Assembly (NCBI GenBank): GCA_934436435.1
Contig: CAKSAN010000012.1
Span: forward strand, 1-64,000
Length of the DNA stretch: 64,000 bases
From: an uncultured Acetatifactor sp.
Lineage (GTDB): Bacteria; Bacillota; Clostridia; Lachnospirales; Lachnospiraceae
Direction of reading: 5' to 3'
Part shown: positions 9,182 to 17,823 of the stretch, piece after piece
How positions within the stretch are numbered: position 1 is the first letter of the stretch
How the letters are laid out: each line of letters opens with the position of its first letter
Translations under genes and position numbers: made by a program
Notes under the pieces: generated by a model
What the model saw: only the letters and a program-made list of their open reading frames with translations
The model's database searches: none
What the model was told of the DNA's origin: nothing

Positions 9182-9235
9182 AAATAAATAGTGACAATGC
9201 TGTCATAGAAGCAACGATGCAGTGACAGAATAGAA

Positions 9236-9262
9236 AGGTCTGAGACATACTTGGGCCTTTTT
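9236..9262 (+). terminator. Probable terminator after the CapA-like gene
   Basis: A six-pair stem AGGTCT / GGGCCT (two wobbles) followed by six T. The stem is weak but the position after the gene fits. Confidence 0.45.
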
Positions 9263-9297
9263 TATTTTCCAAGTTCTATTAAAAAATTTTTATTCCC

Positions 9298-9328
9298 GGC
9301 AACCGAAAACGCGATATGATTATCTAAT
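9298..9328 (+). promoter_or_regulatory. Putative ECF-type autoregulated promoter
   Basis: GGCAACC, a 16-base spacer and TATCTAAT lie upstream of the sigma gene. The second sigma operon has a similar GGGACAT, 15 bases, CGTCTAAT (19822-19851). The shared form suggests each sigma factor reads its own promoter. Confidence 0.45.
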
Positions 9329-9386
9329 GTATGTGAACACAAAATACCTTGCAAGGCATCCGGCCGGATGAAGAACGGGAGGAACC

Positions 9387-9917
9387 ATGGAGAAACTGGT
9401 GAGAAAAGCGAAAAAGGGAGACGCCGAGGCGTTCATTACTCTGATGGAGCAAAACAGGCAGAGCATGATCCGGATAGCCTTTGCTTATCTGGGAAATGAA
9501 GAGGACGTTGCCGATGCCATGCAGGAGACCATACTGGCAGCCTATGAAAAGCTGGATACTTTGAGAAAAGCAGAATATTTCAGAACCTGGCTGATCCGTA
9601 TCCTGATCAATCATTGTATCGCAATGAGACGGCACAGGAGTCGGACGGTTCCTATGGAGGAGGTAGGGGAAGCTTCACAGTTCTATGATTTCAGCACGGA
9701 TCTGGAATTTAATGATCTGTTAAAAACTCTGCCGGAGGACAGCAGACTGATCTTTCAGATGTATTATGGAGAACAGTTTTCCATAGGAGAGATCGCACAG
9801 CTGCTGCATATGAAGGAAAATACGGTGAAGAGCAAGATTCACCGGGGCAGAGAACAGTTGAGATCGCAGATGGATGTAGGAAAGGAGAAGTGCCATGACA
9901 AACAGTCCGTTGATTGA
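9387..9917 (+). CDS. ECF (sigma-70 family) RNA polymerase sigma factor
   Basis: 176 residues with sigma region 2 at about 10-80 (FAYLGNEEDVADAMQETIL, then TWLIRILINHC) and region 4 at about 115-165 (LPEDSRLIFQMYYGEQFSIGEIAQLL with MKENTVKSKIHRGREQL). It directs RNA polymerase to a small regulon, probably a cell-envelope stress response. Its last 23 bases overlap the anti-sigma gene, so the two are coupled. GGAGG lies eight bases before the ATG. It belongs to the SigV-like sigma factors paired with DUF4179 proteins in Clostridia. Confidence 0.9.
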   Translation: MEKLVRKAKKGDAEAFITLMEQNRQSMIRIAFAYLGNEEDVADAMQETILAAYEKLDTLRKAEYFRTWLIRILINHCIAMRRHRSRTVPMEEVGEASQFYDFSTDLEFNDLLKTLPEDSRLIFQMYYGEQFSIGEIAQLLHMKENTVKSKIHRGREQLRSQMDVGKEKCHDKQSVD

Positions 9918-11055
9918 CAGAAAAATAGAGGAAGCATACGGAATTATCAGAGAAACATCGGAAAAGAAAAAAAGACAGAACCGGAACAAAAGATTTGTGC
10001 AGGCGGGAGCGGCTGCGGCGATCCTTGTGGCAGCCATTGGTTTTTGTGCAGCAAATCCGGTGCTGGCAAAGGAATTGCCTCTGATCGGCGGTGTGATAGC
10101 GCGGGTACAGGAGCTGCTGGGATTTCAGGAGATTCCCGCAGAAGAGATCGTAACCCTGGAGTCGGCAGAACAAAAGGAAGGTAACACCGGAGAGAATAGA
10201 GAAGCTGTAGACGTCAATGACGGGAATGTGGGGATCACGAGTACGGAAACCGGTACGGAAGTCCCGGAGCCGGTGCAGTATCAGGCAACGGACCAGGGGT
10301 ATACCATTACACTGACGGATTACTACGCTACTAATCAGGCTATTTTCCTGGGAGTAAAAATGGAGAGTGAAGATGGATTTCCGGAGATGTCAGCGAATAG
10401 CGACGGAAAAAGTCAGATCATGATTGCGACGCTGGAGGAGTATTCTTTCCGAAGCGGTGATCCGGTACACGGGGGCAGGCCGCTTCAGGGGCAGCTTACA
10501 GATGAACATACTTTTCTGGGACTTCTGCGGATTGATTACAAATCTATTCAGACAGGGGATCAGGGGTATTATGAACAGATTCCGGAGGAAATGACACTGC
10601 AGCTGGAAATTCCATATTTTTTCCTGTATCCGAAGGGGGCTTCCGAAGAGACAGTACGCGGAAGCTGGAAATTCCCGGAGCTTTCCATCTCGCAGAGCGA
10701 TAAGGGAGTGCAGATAATAGAGATAAACGAAACGAATGCAGCGGGCTTCGGGCTGGAAAAGATCGAAGTCTCTCCGGTGGAACTTACGGTGTATGACAGA
10801 TATCCGGACGATCATCTGGTAATGACGGTAGTATTGGATAAGAATGGAAGAAAACTGGCATACGCCGGAAACAATACCAACGAGCTGGCCACCAGCGAAT
10901 ACGATATTTCGGAGATCACAGTATATCTCTACGACTATGAGGAATACATGGAGATCAAGGGGCTGGCCCTGGAGGATTTGACAGCATTCCGGGAGATACT
11001 TGAGAAAAATGCTCTTTATGAAAAAAAGATCCCCATAGAAATAGACAAGCCGTAG
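9895..11055 (+). CDS. DUF4179-type membrane anti-sigma factor
   Basis: 386 residues. A short basic cytoplasmic end (residues 1-33, coiled EEAYGIIRETSEKKKRQNRNK) would hold the sigma factor. One membrane helix spans about 35-54, and a large outer part follows. The sequence after the helix (NPVLAKELPLIGGVIARVQELLG) and the TDYYATNQAIFLGVKM segment fit the DUF4179 pattern. No enzyme motif is seen. Its overlap with the sigma gene and this topology make it the cognate regulator that senses an envelope signal; the signal is unknown. Confidence 0.8.
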   Translation: MTNSPLIDRKIEEAYGIIRETSEKKKRQNRNKRFVQAGAAAAILVAAIGFCAANPVLAKELPLIGGVIARVQELLGFQEIPAEEIVTLESAEQKEGNTGENREAVDVNDGNVGITSTETGTEVPEPVQYQATDQGYTITLTDYYATNQAIFLGVKMESEDGFPEMSANSDGKSQIMIATLEEYSFRSGDPVHGGRPLQGQLTDEHTFLGLLRIDYKSIQTGDQGYYEQIPEEMTLQLEIPYFFLYPKGASEETVRGSWKFPELSISQSDKGVQIIEINETNAAGFGLEKIEVSPVELTVYDRYPDDHLVMTVVLDKNGRKLAYAGNNTNELATSEYDISEITVYLYDYEEYMEIKGLALEDLTAFREILEKNALYEKKIPIEIDKP

Positions 11056-11126
11056 CATGTCTGTTACAATAAAGAAGTTGTTGACAAGACAACAAAATAT
11101 GAGGGAAACATGAGGGAGAAAAGAGT

Positions 11127-11999
11127 ATGAAAAAATTATCTGTTATGGCAGTCGTAGTGGCGGCCACATGTATGCTTGCTGCCTGCGGAAAGCAGGGAAC
11201 AGTGAATTCACAGGCAACCGGGGAGAGTGTTGAGAGCGTAAGCAGTGAAGCACAGGAAAGCACCGTTTCGCAGGAAGAAATTACCGAAAGCGGAAAAAGC
11301 AAGGAAGAGAAGCAGGAAAATGCATGGACGGACGGTAATACCACAGTAGAGGATCAGGATGCATTATCTCTTCTGGCATCGCTGGATACGGATTATGCCA
11401 ATGTATACTGGGGAGTCAGTTATTCTATTTTCGATGACCTGCCCGACCTGGTAGTCAGCCTGACACCTTGCATGCAGTATGACAGCTACGGTCTGGTGGT
11501 AGCCATCACCAATCTGTACAACGAGGAAATGACTTTTGCCGGAAATGCTGTGGCACTGGATAGTGACGGTAATGAGATCGGCGAGACTTATATTTTCGAG
11601 CCGAATATCGGAACGGGAAATACGGCGGTAGCAGTGATTGACTGTGGACAGAGCATGCCGGACGGACGTGTCCAGTGGACAGAATGTGAGACTCTGGAGA
11701 CGACGGCAGGCTATGTTCCCTGGGAAGCAGATTATCAGGTGGCCGGGAACCCGGCGAATGAATGCCTCAATGTAGAGTATTCTTTCTACGCATCCGACGG
11801 AACCGCATGTACGGATGCCAAAGTGACCGTATGCCTGTTGGATGAGGATGGTCTGGTGATCGGTGTCGGCGCGGATTACATTTCCGAGCTCGGCGAAGGC
11901 GAGACCTACGACGGAACGGTCAATGTATACGGTGATAAGGATATTCTGGCATTGACTAAGGGAGTGGCCATGTTCGCTAATCCTTATGCGGCAGAATAA
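11127..11999 (+). CDS. Lipoprotein of unknown function
   Basis: 290 residues. The lipoprotein signal ends in MLAACG (Cys near residue 20). A serine- and glutamate-rich linker runs to about residue 75, then a beta-rich folded part with two similar stretches ('LVVAITNLYNEEMTFAGNAV' and NVEYSFYASDGTACTDAKV), which look like paired immunoglobulin-like or FxLYD-like sandwich domains. It lies 71 bases after the anti-sigma gene in the same direction and may be a member of that sigma regulon. The function is not known. Confidence 0.65.
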   Translation: MKKLSVMAVVVAATCMLAACGKQGTVNSQATGESVESVSSEAQESTVSQEEITESGKSKEEKQENAWTDGNTTVEDQDALSLLASLDTDYANVYWGVSYSIFDDLPDLVVSLTPCMQYDSYGLVVAITNLYNEEMTFAGNAVALDSDGNEIGETYIFEPNIGTGNTAVAVIDCGQSMPDGRVQWTECETLETTAGYVPWEADYQVAGNPANECLNVEYSFYASDGTACTDAKVTVCLLDEDGLVIGVGADYISELGEGETYDGTVNVYGDKDILALTKGVAMFANPYAAE

Positions 12000-12020
12000 A
12001 ATTCGGAACTGAAATAAGAA

Positions 12021-12059
12021 AGCGGCTTTCGGAATTTCTCCGAAAGCCGCTTGGTTTTT
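12021..12059. terminator. Strong terminator between lipoprotein and yqeY
   Basis: AGCGGCTTTCGG pairs perfectly with CCGAAAGCCGCT across a seven-base loop, followed by TTGGTTTTT. It lies between convergent genes and may serve both. Confidence 0.8.
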
Positions 12060-12136
12060 GCAAAATTGCAGCATAAGTTCATAATTTTTACATCCTGTTT
12101 TGCAGGATATTCGCCTGCTTAGGGCGCTGTACCTAT

Positions 12137-12574
12137 TTATTTTGTCAGCTCGGCAACGACCTGATTGATAACCTTGCCGTCAGCCTTGCCCTTCAGTTCG
12201 CCCATAACAGCCTTCATGATCTGGCCTTTATTTTTCGTAGCCAGAACATCTGCGAATTTCTCTTCCAGAATTGCCTTGACTTCCTCAGCGGAGAGCATCT
12301 TGGGAGCAAATTCGCTCATGATCTCATAGCGCTTCTTGTATTCCTCCAACAGCTCAGTACGGTCTGCGGGGCAGGTATCGATCTGCTCCTTTACGGACTT
12401 GATCTCTTTTAAAATAGCCTCGTTGGCCATCTCGTCGGGAATATTGTCACGGCAGCCGTTGTCGATTCCTTTTTTCTTAACAGCGGATACCAGTGCGGAA
12501 ATGGCATCCTTTCTGAATTTATCCTTTGCCTTCATGGCAGCGATCATAGCATCCTGTAATTCTTTTAATTTCAT
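12137..12574 (-). CDS. yqeY: GatB/YqeY domain protein
   Basis: 145 residues, the usual size of YqeY. It is an all-helical protein related to the tail of the GatB amidotransferase subunit. Recognisable segments are LKELQDAMIAAMKAKDKFRKDAISAL at the start, AILKEIKSVKEQID and YKKRYEIMSEFAPKMLSAEEV in the middle, and 'NKGQIMKAVMGELKGKADGK' near the end. A role linked to tRNA-dependent amidation is often proposed but not established. AGAGGAG precedes the ATG. It is a single-gene unit transcribed toward the terminator at 12021. Confidence 0.9.
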   Translation of the reverse strand: MKLKELQDAMIAAMKAKDKFRKDAISALVSAVKKKGIDNGCRDNIPDEMANEAILKEIKSVKEQIDTCPADRTELLEEYKKRYEIMSEFAPKMLSAEEVKAILEEKFADVLATKNKGQIMKAVMGELKGKADGKVINQVVAELTK

Positions 12575-12840
12575 TGTGGTCTCCTCTCTGGAACAAACGA
12601 TCCAAATATTTTTTGAACTACTCAGAGTTATTTCACATATATAGAAAAAATAGTCTCTGATTGCCTATGCGGTTATTATACTCTTCTAAATAAAAACTGA
12701 AAAGAGAAAAAATCTTCACACGCTTCTTTACATAAATATTACATGCTGTTTACATACTCTCGATGGTGAGGCGATGGAATCCCAGATAAGATAATTATGG
12801 AATCGGATACATAAAAATAAGAAAAGAAAGAAGCGAAAAC

Positions 12841-13497
12841 ATGACCTACAAAGAGATTAAGAAGAACGAAGAAGTACTGGCATTTATTAAAAAGGGAAAT
12901 GAAAATCTGGGAGCCATGGGATTCACGGATCATTCGGAGGCGCATTCCGGGCTGGTGGCAGAGCGGGCAGCAGAGATTCTGAAAAAGTTCGGTTATTCGG
13001 AAAAAGACATAGAGTTGGTGAAAATTGCCGGGTTCATGCATGATATCGGAAATGCGGTGAACCGCAGCCATCATGCGGAGTATGGAGCGTTGCTTGCAAA
13101 TGATATTCTGAAAAAGACAGATGTGACACTGGAAGAACGGGTACAGATCGTGTCCGCCATCGGATTGCATGACGAGTCCACGGGAGGTGCCACGGATCCC
13201 ATCTCAGCGGCACTGATCATTGCGGACAAGACGGACGTGCGCAGAAGCAGAGTCCGGGAAAAAAATAAGGCAACCTTCGATAAACATGACCGCGTCAATT
13301 ATGCGGTTACGGACACAAAACTGAAGATCAATGTAGAAAAGAGAGTGATCAGCCTGAATCTGCAAATTGATCCGAAAATTTGCAGCATGTATGAGTATTT
13401 TGAAATTTTCCTGGGACGCATGATGATATGTAAACGCGCCGCGGAAGTGCTGGAGGCATCCTTCAAACTGACCGTGAACGGATCCAAGGTATTGTAA
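12841..13497 (+). CDS. HD domain phosphohydrolase
   Basis: 218 residues. The HD fold is shown by the ordered metal motifs HSEAH...V (N-terminal His), GFMHDIGN (the His-Asp doublet) and SHHAEYGA, then GLHDES and a distal ADKTDVRRSR. Such enzymes hydrolyse phosphate esters of nucleotides; the substrate is unknown. The second half (about 150-218) has no recognisable domain. It stands alone, followed by the repeat array at 13539. Confidence 0.8.
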   Translation: MTYKEIKKNEEVLAFIKKGNENLGAMGFTDHSEAHSGLVAERAAEILKKFGYSEKDIELVKIAGFMHDIGNAVNRSHHAEYGALLANDILKKTDVTLEERVQIVSAIGLHDESTGGATDPISAALIIADKTDVRRSRVREKNKATFDKHDRVNYAVTDTKLKINVEKRVISLNLQIDPKICSMYEYFEIFLGRMMICKRAAEVLEASFKLTVNGSKVL

Positions 13498-13538
13498 ATA
13501 GAGAGTCAATGAGATAAATATATGCATTTCCAAGGGAA

Positions 13539-13746
13539 GGGCACAGCACAAGAAGATAAGCGGTTTTGTGCCCACAGCTTGCTTTAAAATGGGCACAGCA
13601 TAAGAAGATAAGCTGTTTTGTGCCCACAGCTTGCTTTAGAATGGGCACAACATAAGAAGGTAAGTCGCTCTGTGCCCACAACTCTTGACGGAGAGGGTAC
13701 AATCTTGGAATTATAAAAATTTGTGCCCCTGACATATCTACCGTGG
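13539..13746. repeat. Structured tandem repeat array A, 52-bp period, about four units
   Basis: Units begin at 13539, 13591, 13643 and (diverged) 13695, exactly 52 bases apart. Each opens with GGGCACA (GGGTACA in the fourth) and has the complementary TGTGCCC about 28 bases later, closing a stem-loop. The first two contain ATAAGAAGATAAGC or a one-base variant, with a small inner stem (CAGC / GCTG in unit 2), and then a linker with CAGCTTGCTTTA. In the fourth, GGGTACAA still pairs with TTGTGCCC through a G-T wobble. There are no unique spacers, so this is not CRISPR. It lies between the HD gene and the alkD-like gene. Confidence 0.85.
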
Positions 13747-13908
13747 GCGTTCGACAGGTTTGCAGCTCCCAGTTCACTGTTTCCGTTTTGACTTTGCATG
13801 GCTCGTAGCTATGCTATCTTTCCAGTTACATGCAGGACTGTTTTGCATATACATATAGCTTGTGATACAATAAACGGAAAGACAACGGGTATTTCAGGAG
13901 AAAATTGT

Positions 13909-14583
13909 ATGAAAGCACAGGAACTATTATTTCAATTGCAAGATAAGGGCTACAGGGATTTTCACAGCAAACTGATTCCGACGATTCCCGAGGAGACTAT
14001 CATCGGGATACGGATGCCGGCCATGCGTAAGCTGGCAAAAGAATATGCAAAGGATCCGGAGAGCGAAGACTTTTTAAAACAATTGCCCCATACATATTAT
14101 GATGAGAATGTTCTTCATGCACTGCTGGTGGCGGAGATCAGAGATTACGACACATGCGTCAGGGAAGTGGAACACTTTCTGCCTTATGTGGATAACTGGG
14201 CGGTGTGTGATGTTTTTTCTCCGAAGGTATTTCGCAAAAACAGAGATAAACTCATAGGAAAAGTAAGGGAATGGTCCGCGTCCGAACGCCCCTATACCTG
14301 TCGTTTCGGAATGGAGATGCTGATGACGCATTTTCTGGATGAGGATTTCCGGCCGGAATATCTGGAGATTCCGGTGGCGGTGCATTCCGGGGAATATTAT
14401 GTAAACATGATGATCGCCTGGTTCTATGCCACCGCACTGGCAAAACAGTGGGATGCCACCGTTGGCTATATTGAAAAGCATCGATTAGATCCGTGGACGC
14501 ATAATAAGACCATCCAAAAGGCACGGGAAAGCTACCGGATCACACCGGAGCAGAAGGAATATCTGAAAACTTTGAAGGTGTAA
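13909..14583 (+). CDS. DNA alkylation repair protein, AlkD-like HEAT-repeat glycosylase
   Basis: 224 residues, the usual AlkD length (about 225-240). It is made of helical HEAT-like repeats. Typical family segments are IGIRMPAMRKLAKEY, the paired 'YYDENVLHALLVAEIRDYD', LPYVDNWAVCDVFSPK (with the conserved W-x-x-C/V-D that contacts DNA in AlkD), 'RPYTCRFGMEMLMTHFLDE' and 'YYVNMMIAWFYATALAKQWD'. AlkD removes 3-methyl- and 7-methyl-purines. The start at 13909 is chosen over an upstream in-frame ATG (13798) because of AGGAGAAAATTGT before it and because homologues begin here. Confidence 0.88.
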   Translation: MKAQELLFQLQDKGYRDFHSKLIPTIPEETIIGIRMPAMRKLAKEYAKDPESEDFLKQLPHTYYDENVLHALLVAEIRDYDTCVREVEHFLPYVDNWAVCDVFSPKVFRKNRDKLIGKVREWSASERPYTCRFGMEMLMTHFLDEDFRPEYLEIPVAVHSGEYYVNMMIAWFYATALAKQWDATVGYIEKHRLDPWTHNKTIQKARESYRITPEQKEYLKTLKV

Positions 14584-14683
14584 ATAAAATGGGTATGCCT
14601 AATGACGAAGAGACATAGTACCGGAGTACATGAGGTGAAAGTGTCTACAAAGTTGCAGTTTGCGGAAAGAAAGGAAGGGTTAT

Positions 14684-15718
14684 ATGAAAAAAAGATCCAA
14701 CATTAAGGAAACATCGGGAAGAAAAATAAAGATCGCAGCACTTCTGGCTGGATTCAGTCTGCTACTGATGACCGGCTGTGGAAATAAGGCGCAGGATGCA
14801 GCAGGAACGGAGACGCGGACAGAGCCCACGGCAGTTACCGCAGAACAGGCTGCCACAGAGACATCACAGACGGATCCGGAGGCACTGGATTATGCGTACC
14901 GGCTGCACATCAGCATCAACCCGGAATTCAAAGTGTACCTGAATGATGCTGCAAAGGTACTGGCGGTTGACTGCCTGAATCGGGATGCGGAAAATTTGTT
15001 TTCAGAGACCGATCTTACGGGGATGGAGCTGGAGAAAGCAATGACTGTGATCGTACAGCGGGCAGTGACGAAGGACTATCTGACTGATGGTAAAAATATC
15101 ACAATAGATATAGAAAAAAGCCCGGACTCCGAGCAGGCCAATTCTGCGGAACAGGTAATTGCGGCGGCGGTCACTGCGGAATTGAAGGAACAGGGTGTAG
15201 ATGCGGAAGTGCAGTTACAGGATGCCGGGACACCGATTCTTATCGAAGGGGCGGATGCGGAATCATCTTCTGTTGCTCCCGGCAATGACGGAGAGATGCC
15301 GGAGACCGGAGAAAATAATACCGTGGTGGAAGGCGGAGACACAGAAAGCCGGGAAACAACGGGGACTGGCCAGAAGACAAAATGTACGGCCTGTGACGGT
15401 ACCGGTATCTGTCAGGAATGTCAGGGAGGTACTGCCCCTTGCAAGCGCTGCGGCGGATCCCTGTGGGAAGCCTGCGGAACCTGCGGCGGCAGCGGCAGAC
15501 AGACCTGTCCCGGTTGCGGTGGCAGCGGTACGGATGCCACAGATGGGGCAAACTGCAGGCACTGTGGAGGCTCCGGCAGCATTACCTGCGGACAGTGCAA
15601 CGGCAGCGGAGGCAAGGCCTGTAGCATCTGTCATGGCAAGGGTGTGATCTCAGATGACTGCATCCTGTGTCATGGCGATAAAAAATGTACCGTGTGCGGC
15701 GGCAGCGGGGAACTATAG
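14684..15718 (+). CDS. Lipoprotein with RsgI-like autoproteolytic domain and DnaJ-type zinc finger
   Basis: 344 residues. The lipobox LLMTGC puts the lipid on Cys32. Residues about 70-142 (AYRLHISINPEFKVYL through MELEKAM to NITIDI) match the middle domain of RsgI-type anti-sigma factors, including the Asn-Pro pair (Asn79-Pro80) where RsgI proteins cut themselves. An acidic linker follows. Residues 234-341 hold ten CxxC pairs, most in CxxCxGxG form, as in the DnaJ zinc-binding region. There is no J domain, no membrane helix besides the signal, and no sigma gene beside it. The lipid anchor places the zinc region outside the cell, which is odd for a reduced cysteine cluster. The function is unknown. 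Confidence 0.75.
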   Translation: MKKRSNIKETSGRKIKIAALLAGFSLLLMTGCGNKAQDAAGTETRTEPTAVTAEQAATETSQTDPEALDYAYRLHISINPEFKVYLNDAAKVLAVDCLNRDAENLFSETDLTGMELEKAMTVIVQRAVTKDYLTDGKNITIDIEKSPDSEQANSAEQVIAAAVTAELKEQGVDAEVQLQDAGTPILIEGADAESSSVAPGNDGEMPETGENNTVVEGGDTESRETTGTGQKTKCTACDGTGICQECQGGTAPCKRCGGSLWEACGTCGGSGRQTCPGCGGSGTDATDGANCRHCGGSGSITCGQCNGSGGKACSICHGKGVISDDCILCHGDKKCTVCGGSGEL

Positions 15719-15739
15719 TAATAAAAAGAAGGTAAGATA

Positions 15740-16327
15740 ATGAAGGACAACATGGAGTTTCGCAGGGCAAAACGGGAAGAGGCGGAAGAGATCCTGCAAT
15801 TATACCGATCCCTGATCGGAACAGAATATTGTGTCTGGACGGAAAATTACCCCACAGAACGGGAAGTGGAGTTCGATCTGTCACGGGATGCCCTGTTTTG
15901 TCTGCGGGAGATAACAACAGAAGCTGACAGGAGAGAACAGGAACGACAGGGGACGGGAATGTCGGAAGGGAAGACAGTGGAACCGGAACCGCTGCCGGAG
16001 ATGAGGGGACGATTAATGGGCGTGATCTCCATAGACGATGATCCGGAGGTGAAGGCATTATCCTGCTGGTCTGCGGAACTGACGCCGGTAGCAGAACTGT
16101 CAAGGCTTGGGGTAGCGGCGGAATATCAGAACCGCGGCATTGCCAGAATCCTGTTGCAGGAGGCGATGGCGGAATTGAAAGCGCAGGGTTATAAAGCGGT
16201 GCACATTTTAGTGGCAAAAGACAATGTAAAAGCACTGCGTTCCTATGAAAAACTGCATTTTACCACAGTGGGGGACTGCGAGCTTTTCGGACATTCTTAT
16301 TGGTGCTATGAGAAGGAGTTGAGATAA
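15740..16327 (+). CDS. GNAT family N-acetyltransferase
   Basis: 195 residues. The acetyl-CoA site is visible as LGVAAEYQNRGIARILLQEAM (motif A, Q/R-x-x-G-x-A) with the following 'AVHILVAKDNVKALRSYEKL' (motif B, Asn and Tyr). Residues about 58-80 are a charged insertion not typical of the fold. The substrate cannot be told. It begins a tightly packed group with the GTPase and HD genes downstream (gaps of 3 and -4 bases), so these are probably one transcript. Confidence 0.8.
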   Translation: MKDNMEFRRAKREEAEEILQLYRSLIGTEYCVWTENYPTEREVEFDLSRDALFCLREITTEADRREQERQGTGMSEGKTVEPEPLPEMRGRLMGVISIDDDPEVKALSCWSAELTPVAELSRLGVAAEYQNRGIARILLQEAMAELKAQGYKAVHILVAKDNVKALRSYEKLHFTTVGDCELFGHSYWCYEKELR

Positions 16328-16330
16328 TTT

Positions 16331-17287
16331 ATGGTTACGATCGATCTGATCACGGGATTTCTGGGATCCGGGAAGACCACTTTTTTAAAAAAATACGCGG
16401 AGTATCTGATGGATCAGGGGTTGCATATTGGTATTCTGGAAAATGATTTCGGCGCCATCAACGTAGACATGTTGATGCTTCACGAACTGCGGGGGGATCA
16501 GTGTGAGCTGGAAATGATCGCCGGGGGATGTGATGCGGAGAGCCATAGAAGACGTTTTCGCACGAAACTGATCTCCATGCGGATGTGCGGCTACGACAGG
16601 GTGTTGGTGGAGCCGTCGGGAATCTACGATGTGGATGAATTTTTTGACGTGTTGCGGGAGGAGCCTCTGGATCAGTGGTATCAGATCGGCAATGTCATCG
16701 CCATTCTGGATGCCCGACTGGAAAACGAGCTTTCGGAGCAGGCAGATTACCTACTGGCTTCCGAAGTGGCCAATGCCGGGAAAGTGATCTTAAGCCATGC
16801 GGATGCTACCACGGCAGAACAGTGTGCTGACACGGTGGCGCATCTGAACCGGGCGCTGGAACAGATCCGCTGTGACCGGAGAATTGATCCGGAAAAGGAT
16901 ATTTTACAGAAAAATCTGACAGATCTGACAAAAGGAGATCTGGAAGAAGTATTCAAATGCGGTTATCGTCTGGAAAGTTACCGGAAAATGGATCTGGAGG
17001 ATGATCAGGCTTTCGATTCCCTGTTTTTCATGGAGGAGAAGATCACGCCGGAAGCCCTGGAGCGGGCGGTGCCCAGATTGTTTGCTGACAAGTCCTGTGG
17101 GGAAATATTCCGAATCAAGGGCTTTGTCAAAAAAGAAGACGGTCAATGGATGGAATTAAATGCCACCCACGACAGCAGAACCTTTGATCCCATTGCGGTG
17201 GGGCAGGAAGTGCTGATCGTTATTGGAGAGCATTTACAGGAAGAGAAGATCCGGGCAATTCTGAAGGAGGAAGAAACGAAAACATGA
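16331..17287 (+). CDS. CobW/COG0523 family G3E GTPase
   Basis: 318 residues. The Walker A motif GFLGSGKTT lies near residue 8; a Mg-binding EPSG segment (VLVEPSGIYD) follows near residue 95. In classical COG0523 proteins a CxCC metal site follows strand 3; here the matching place reads IAGGCDAESH with one cysteine only, so metal binding may differ. A C-terminal CobW_C-like region is present but short. These GTPases deliver metals (zinc, cobalt, nickel) to client enzymes. Its stop overlaps the next gene by four bases, and the HD-type protein there could be a client (inference). Confidence 0.8.
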   Translation: MVTIDLITGFLGSGKTTFLKKYAEYLMDQGLHIGILENDFGAINVDMLMLHELRGDQCELEMIAGGCDAESHRRRFRTKLISMRMCGYDRVLVEPSGIYDVDEFFDVLREEPLDQWYQIGNVIAILDARLENELSEQADYLLASEVANAGKVILSHADATTAEQCADTVAHLNRALEQIRCDRRIDPEKDILQKNLTDLTKGDLEEVFKCGYRLESYRKMDLEDDQAFDSLFFMEEKITPEALERAVPRLFADKSCGEIFRIKGFVKKEDGQWMELNATHDSRTFDPIAVGQEVLIVIGEHLQEEKIRAILKEEETKT

Positions 17288-17823
17288 ACACCATGACAAC
17301 CTATTCCGGCAGAAAATTTGATCCCATGCAGATGACACCGGGGGATGTGTATATCGAAGATATTGCACATGCCTTAAGCCTGTTGTGCCGGGGCGGTGGA
17401 CAGCTGACCTGTTTTTATTCGGTAGGACAGCATTCTCTCAACTGTGCCGCGGAGGCGAAGGCCAGAGGGTGGTCGGAGAGGCAGCAGCTGGCCTGTCTGC
17501 TTCATGATGCCAGCGAAGCTTATATTTCCGATATCATTCGTCCGGTAAAAATCTATCTGTCCAATTATCTGGAAATTGAAAGTAAGATCATGGGCACGAT
17601 CCTCAAGCATTTCGGACTGGATGATCTGACGGAAGAAGAGAACCGCCGTTGGAAGAAGATTGATGATGAGATTCTGGAGCTGGAACTGAAGACGCTGCTT
17701 CACGGAGAAGAGGACAGAGAGGTGCCGAAGCTTTTTTCGGTGCCGGATCTTGCGGAGCATATGCCGGGAGAAATCGAGAACCATTTTTTGCAGGAGGCAG
17801 AGCGGCTGGGGGCAGGAAAGTGA
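17284..17823 (+). CDS. HD-type phosphohydrolase (YfbR-like)
   Basis: 179 residues. The HD motifs are clear: YSVGQHSLNC (first His), LLHDASEAYISDI (His-Asp and the E/D that follow) and a distal KKIDDEILELE. This matches the subgroup of HD hydrolases close to YfbR-type 5'-nucleotidases. The start ATG overlaps the GTPase stop. The stop TGA in turn overlaps a GTG start of the next gene (17820-17823). Confidence 0.8.
   Translation: MNTMTTYSGRKFDPMQMTPGDVYIEDIAHALSLLCRGGGQLTCFYSVGQHSLNCAAEAKARGWSERQQLACLLHDASEAYISDIIRPVKIYLSNYLEIESKIMGTILKHFGLDDLTEEENRRWKKIDDEILELELKTLLHGEEDREVPKLFSVPDLAEHMPGEIENHFLQEAERLGAGK

Noticed and set aside
13539..13746. CRISPR array reading of the 52-bp repeats
   Set aside because: Units are head-to-tail with no unique spacers and no cas genes are present; the same holds for 63579-63890.
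13463..13799. Minus-strand open frames across array A with repeated AVGTKQLIFLCCAH-like sequence
   Set aside because: The repeated peptide only reflects the tandem DNA repeat, there is no ribosome site, and the second array has no matching frame.
15201..15647. Alternative frames over the zinc-finger coding region
   Set aside because: Their proline- and alanine-rich sequence follows from the GC-rich CxxCxGxG codons; the lipoprotein frame has the signal and ribosome site.
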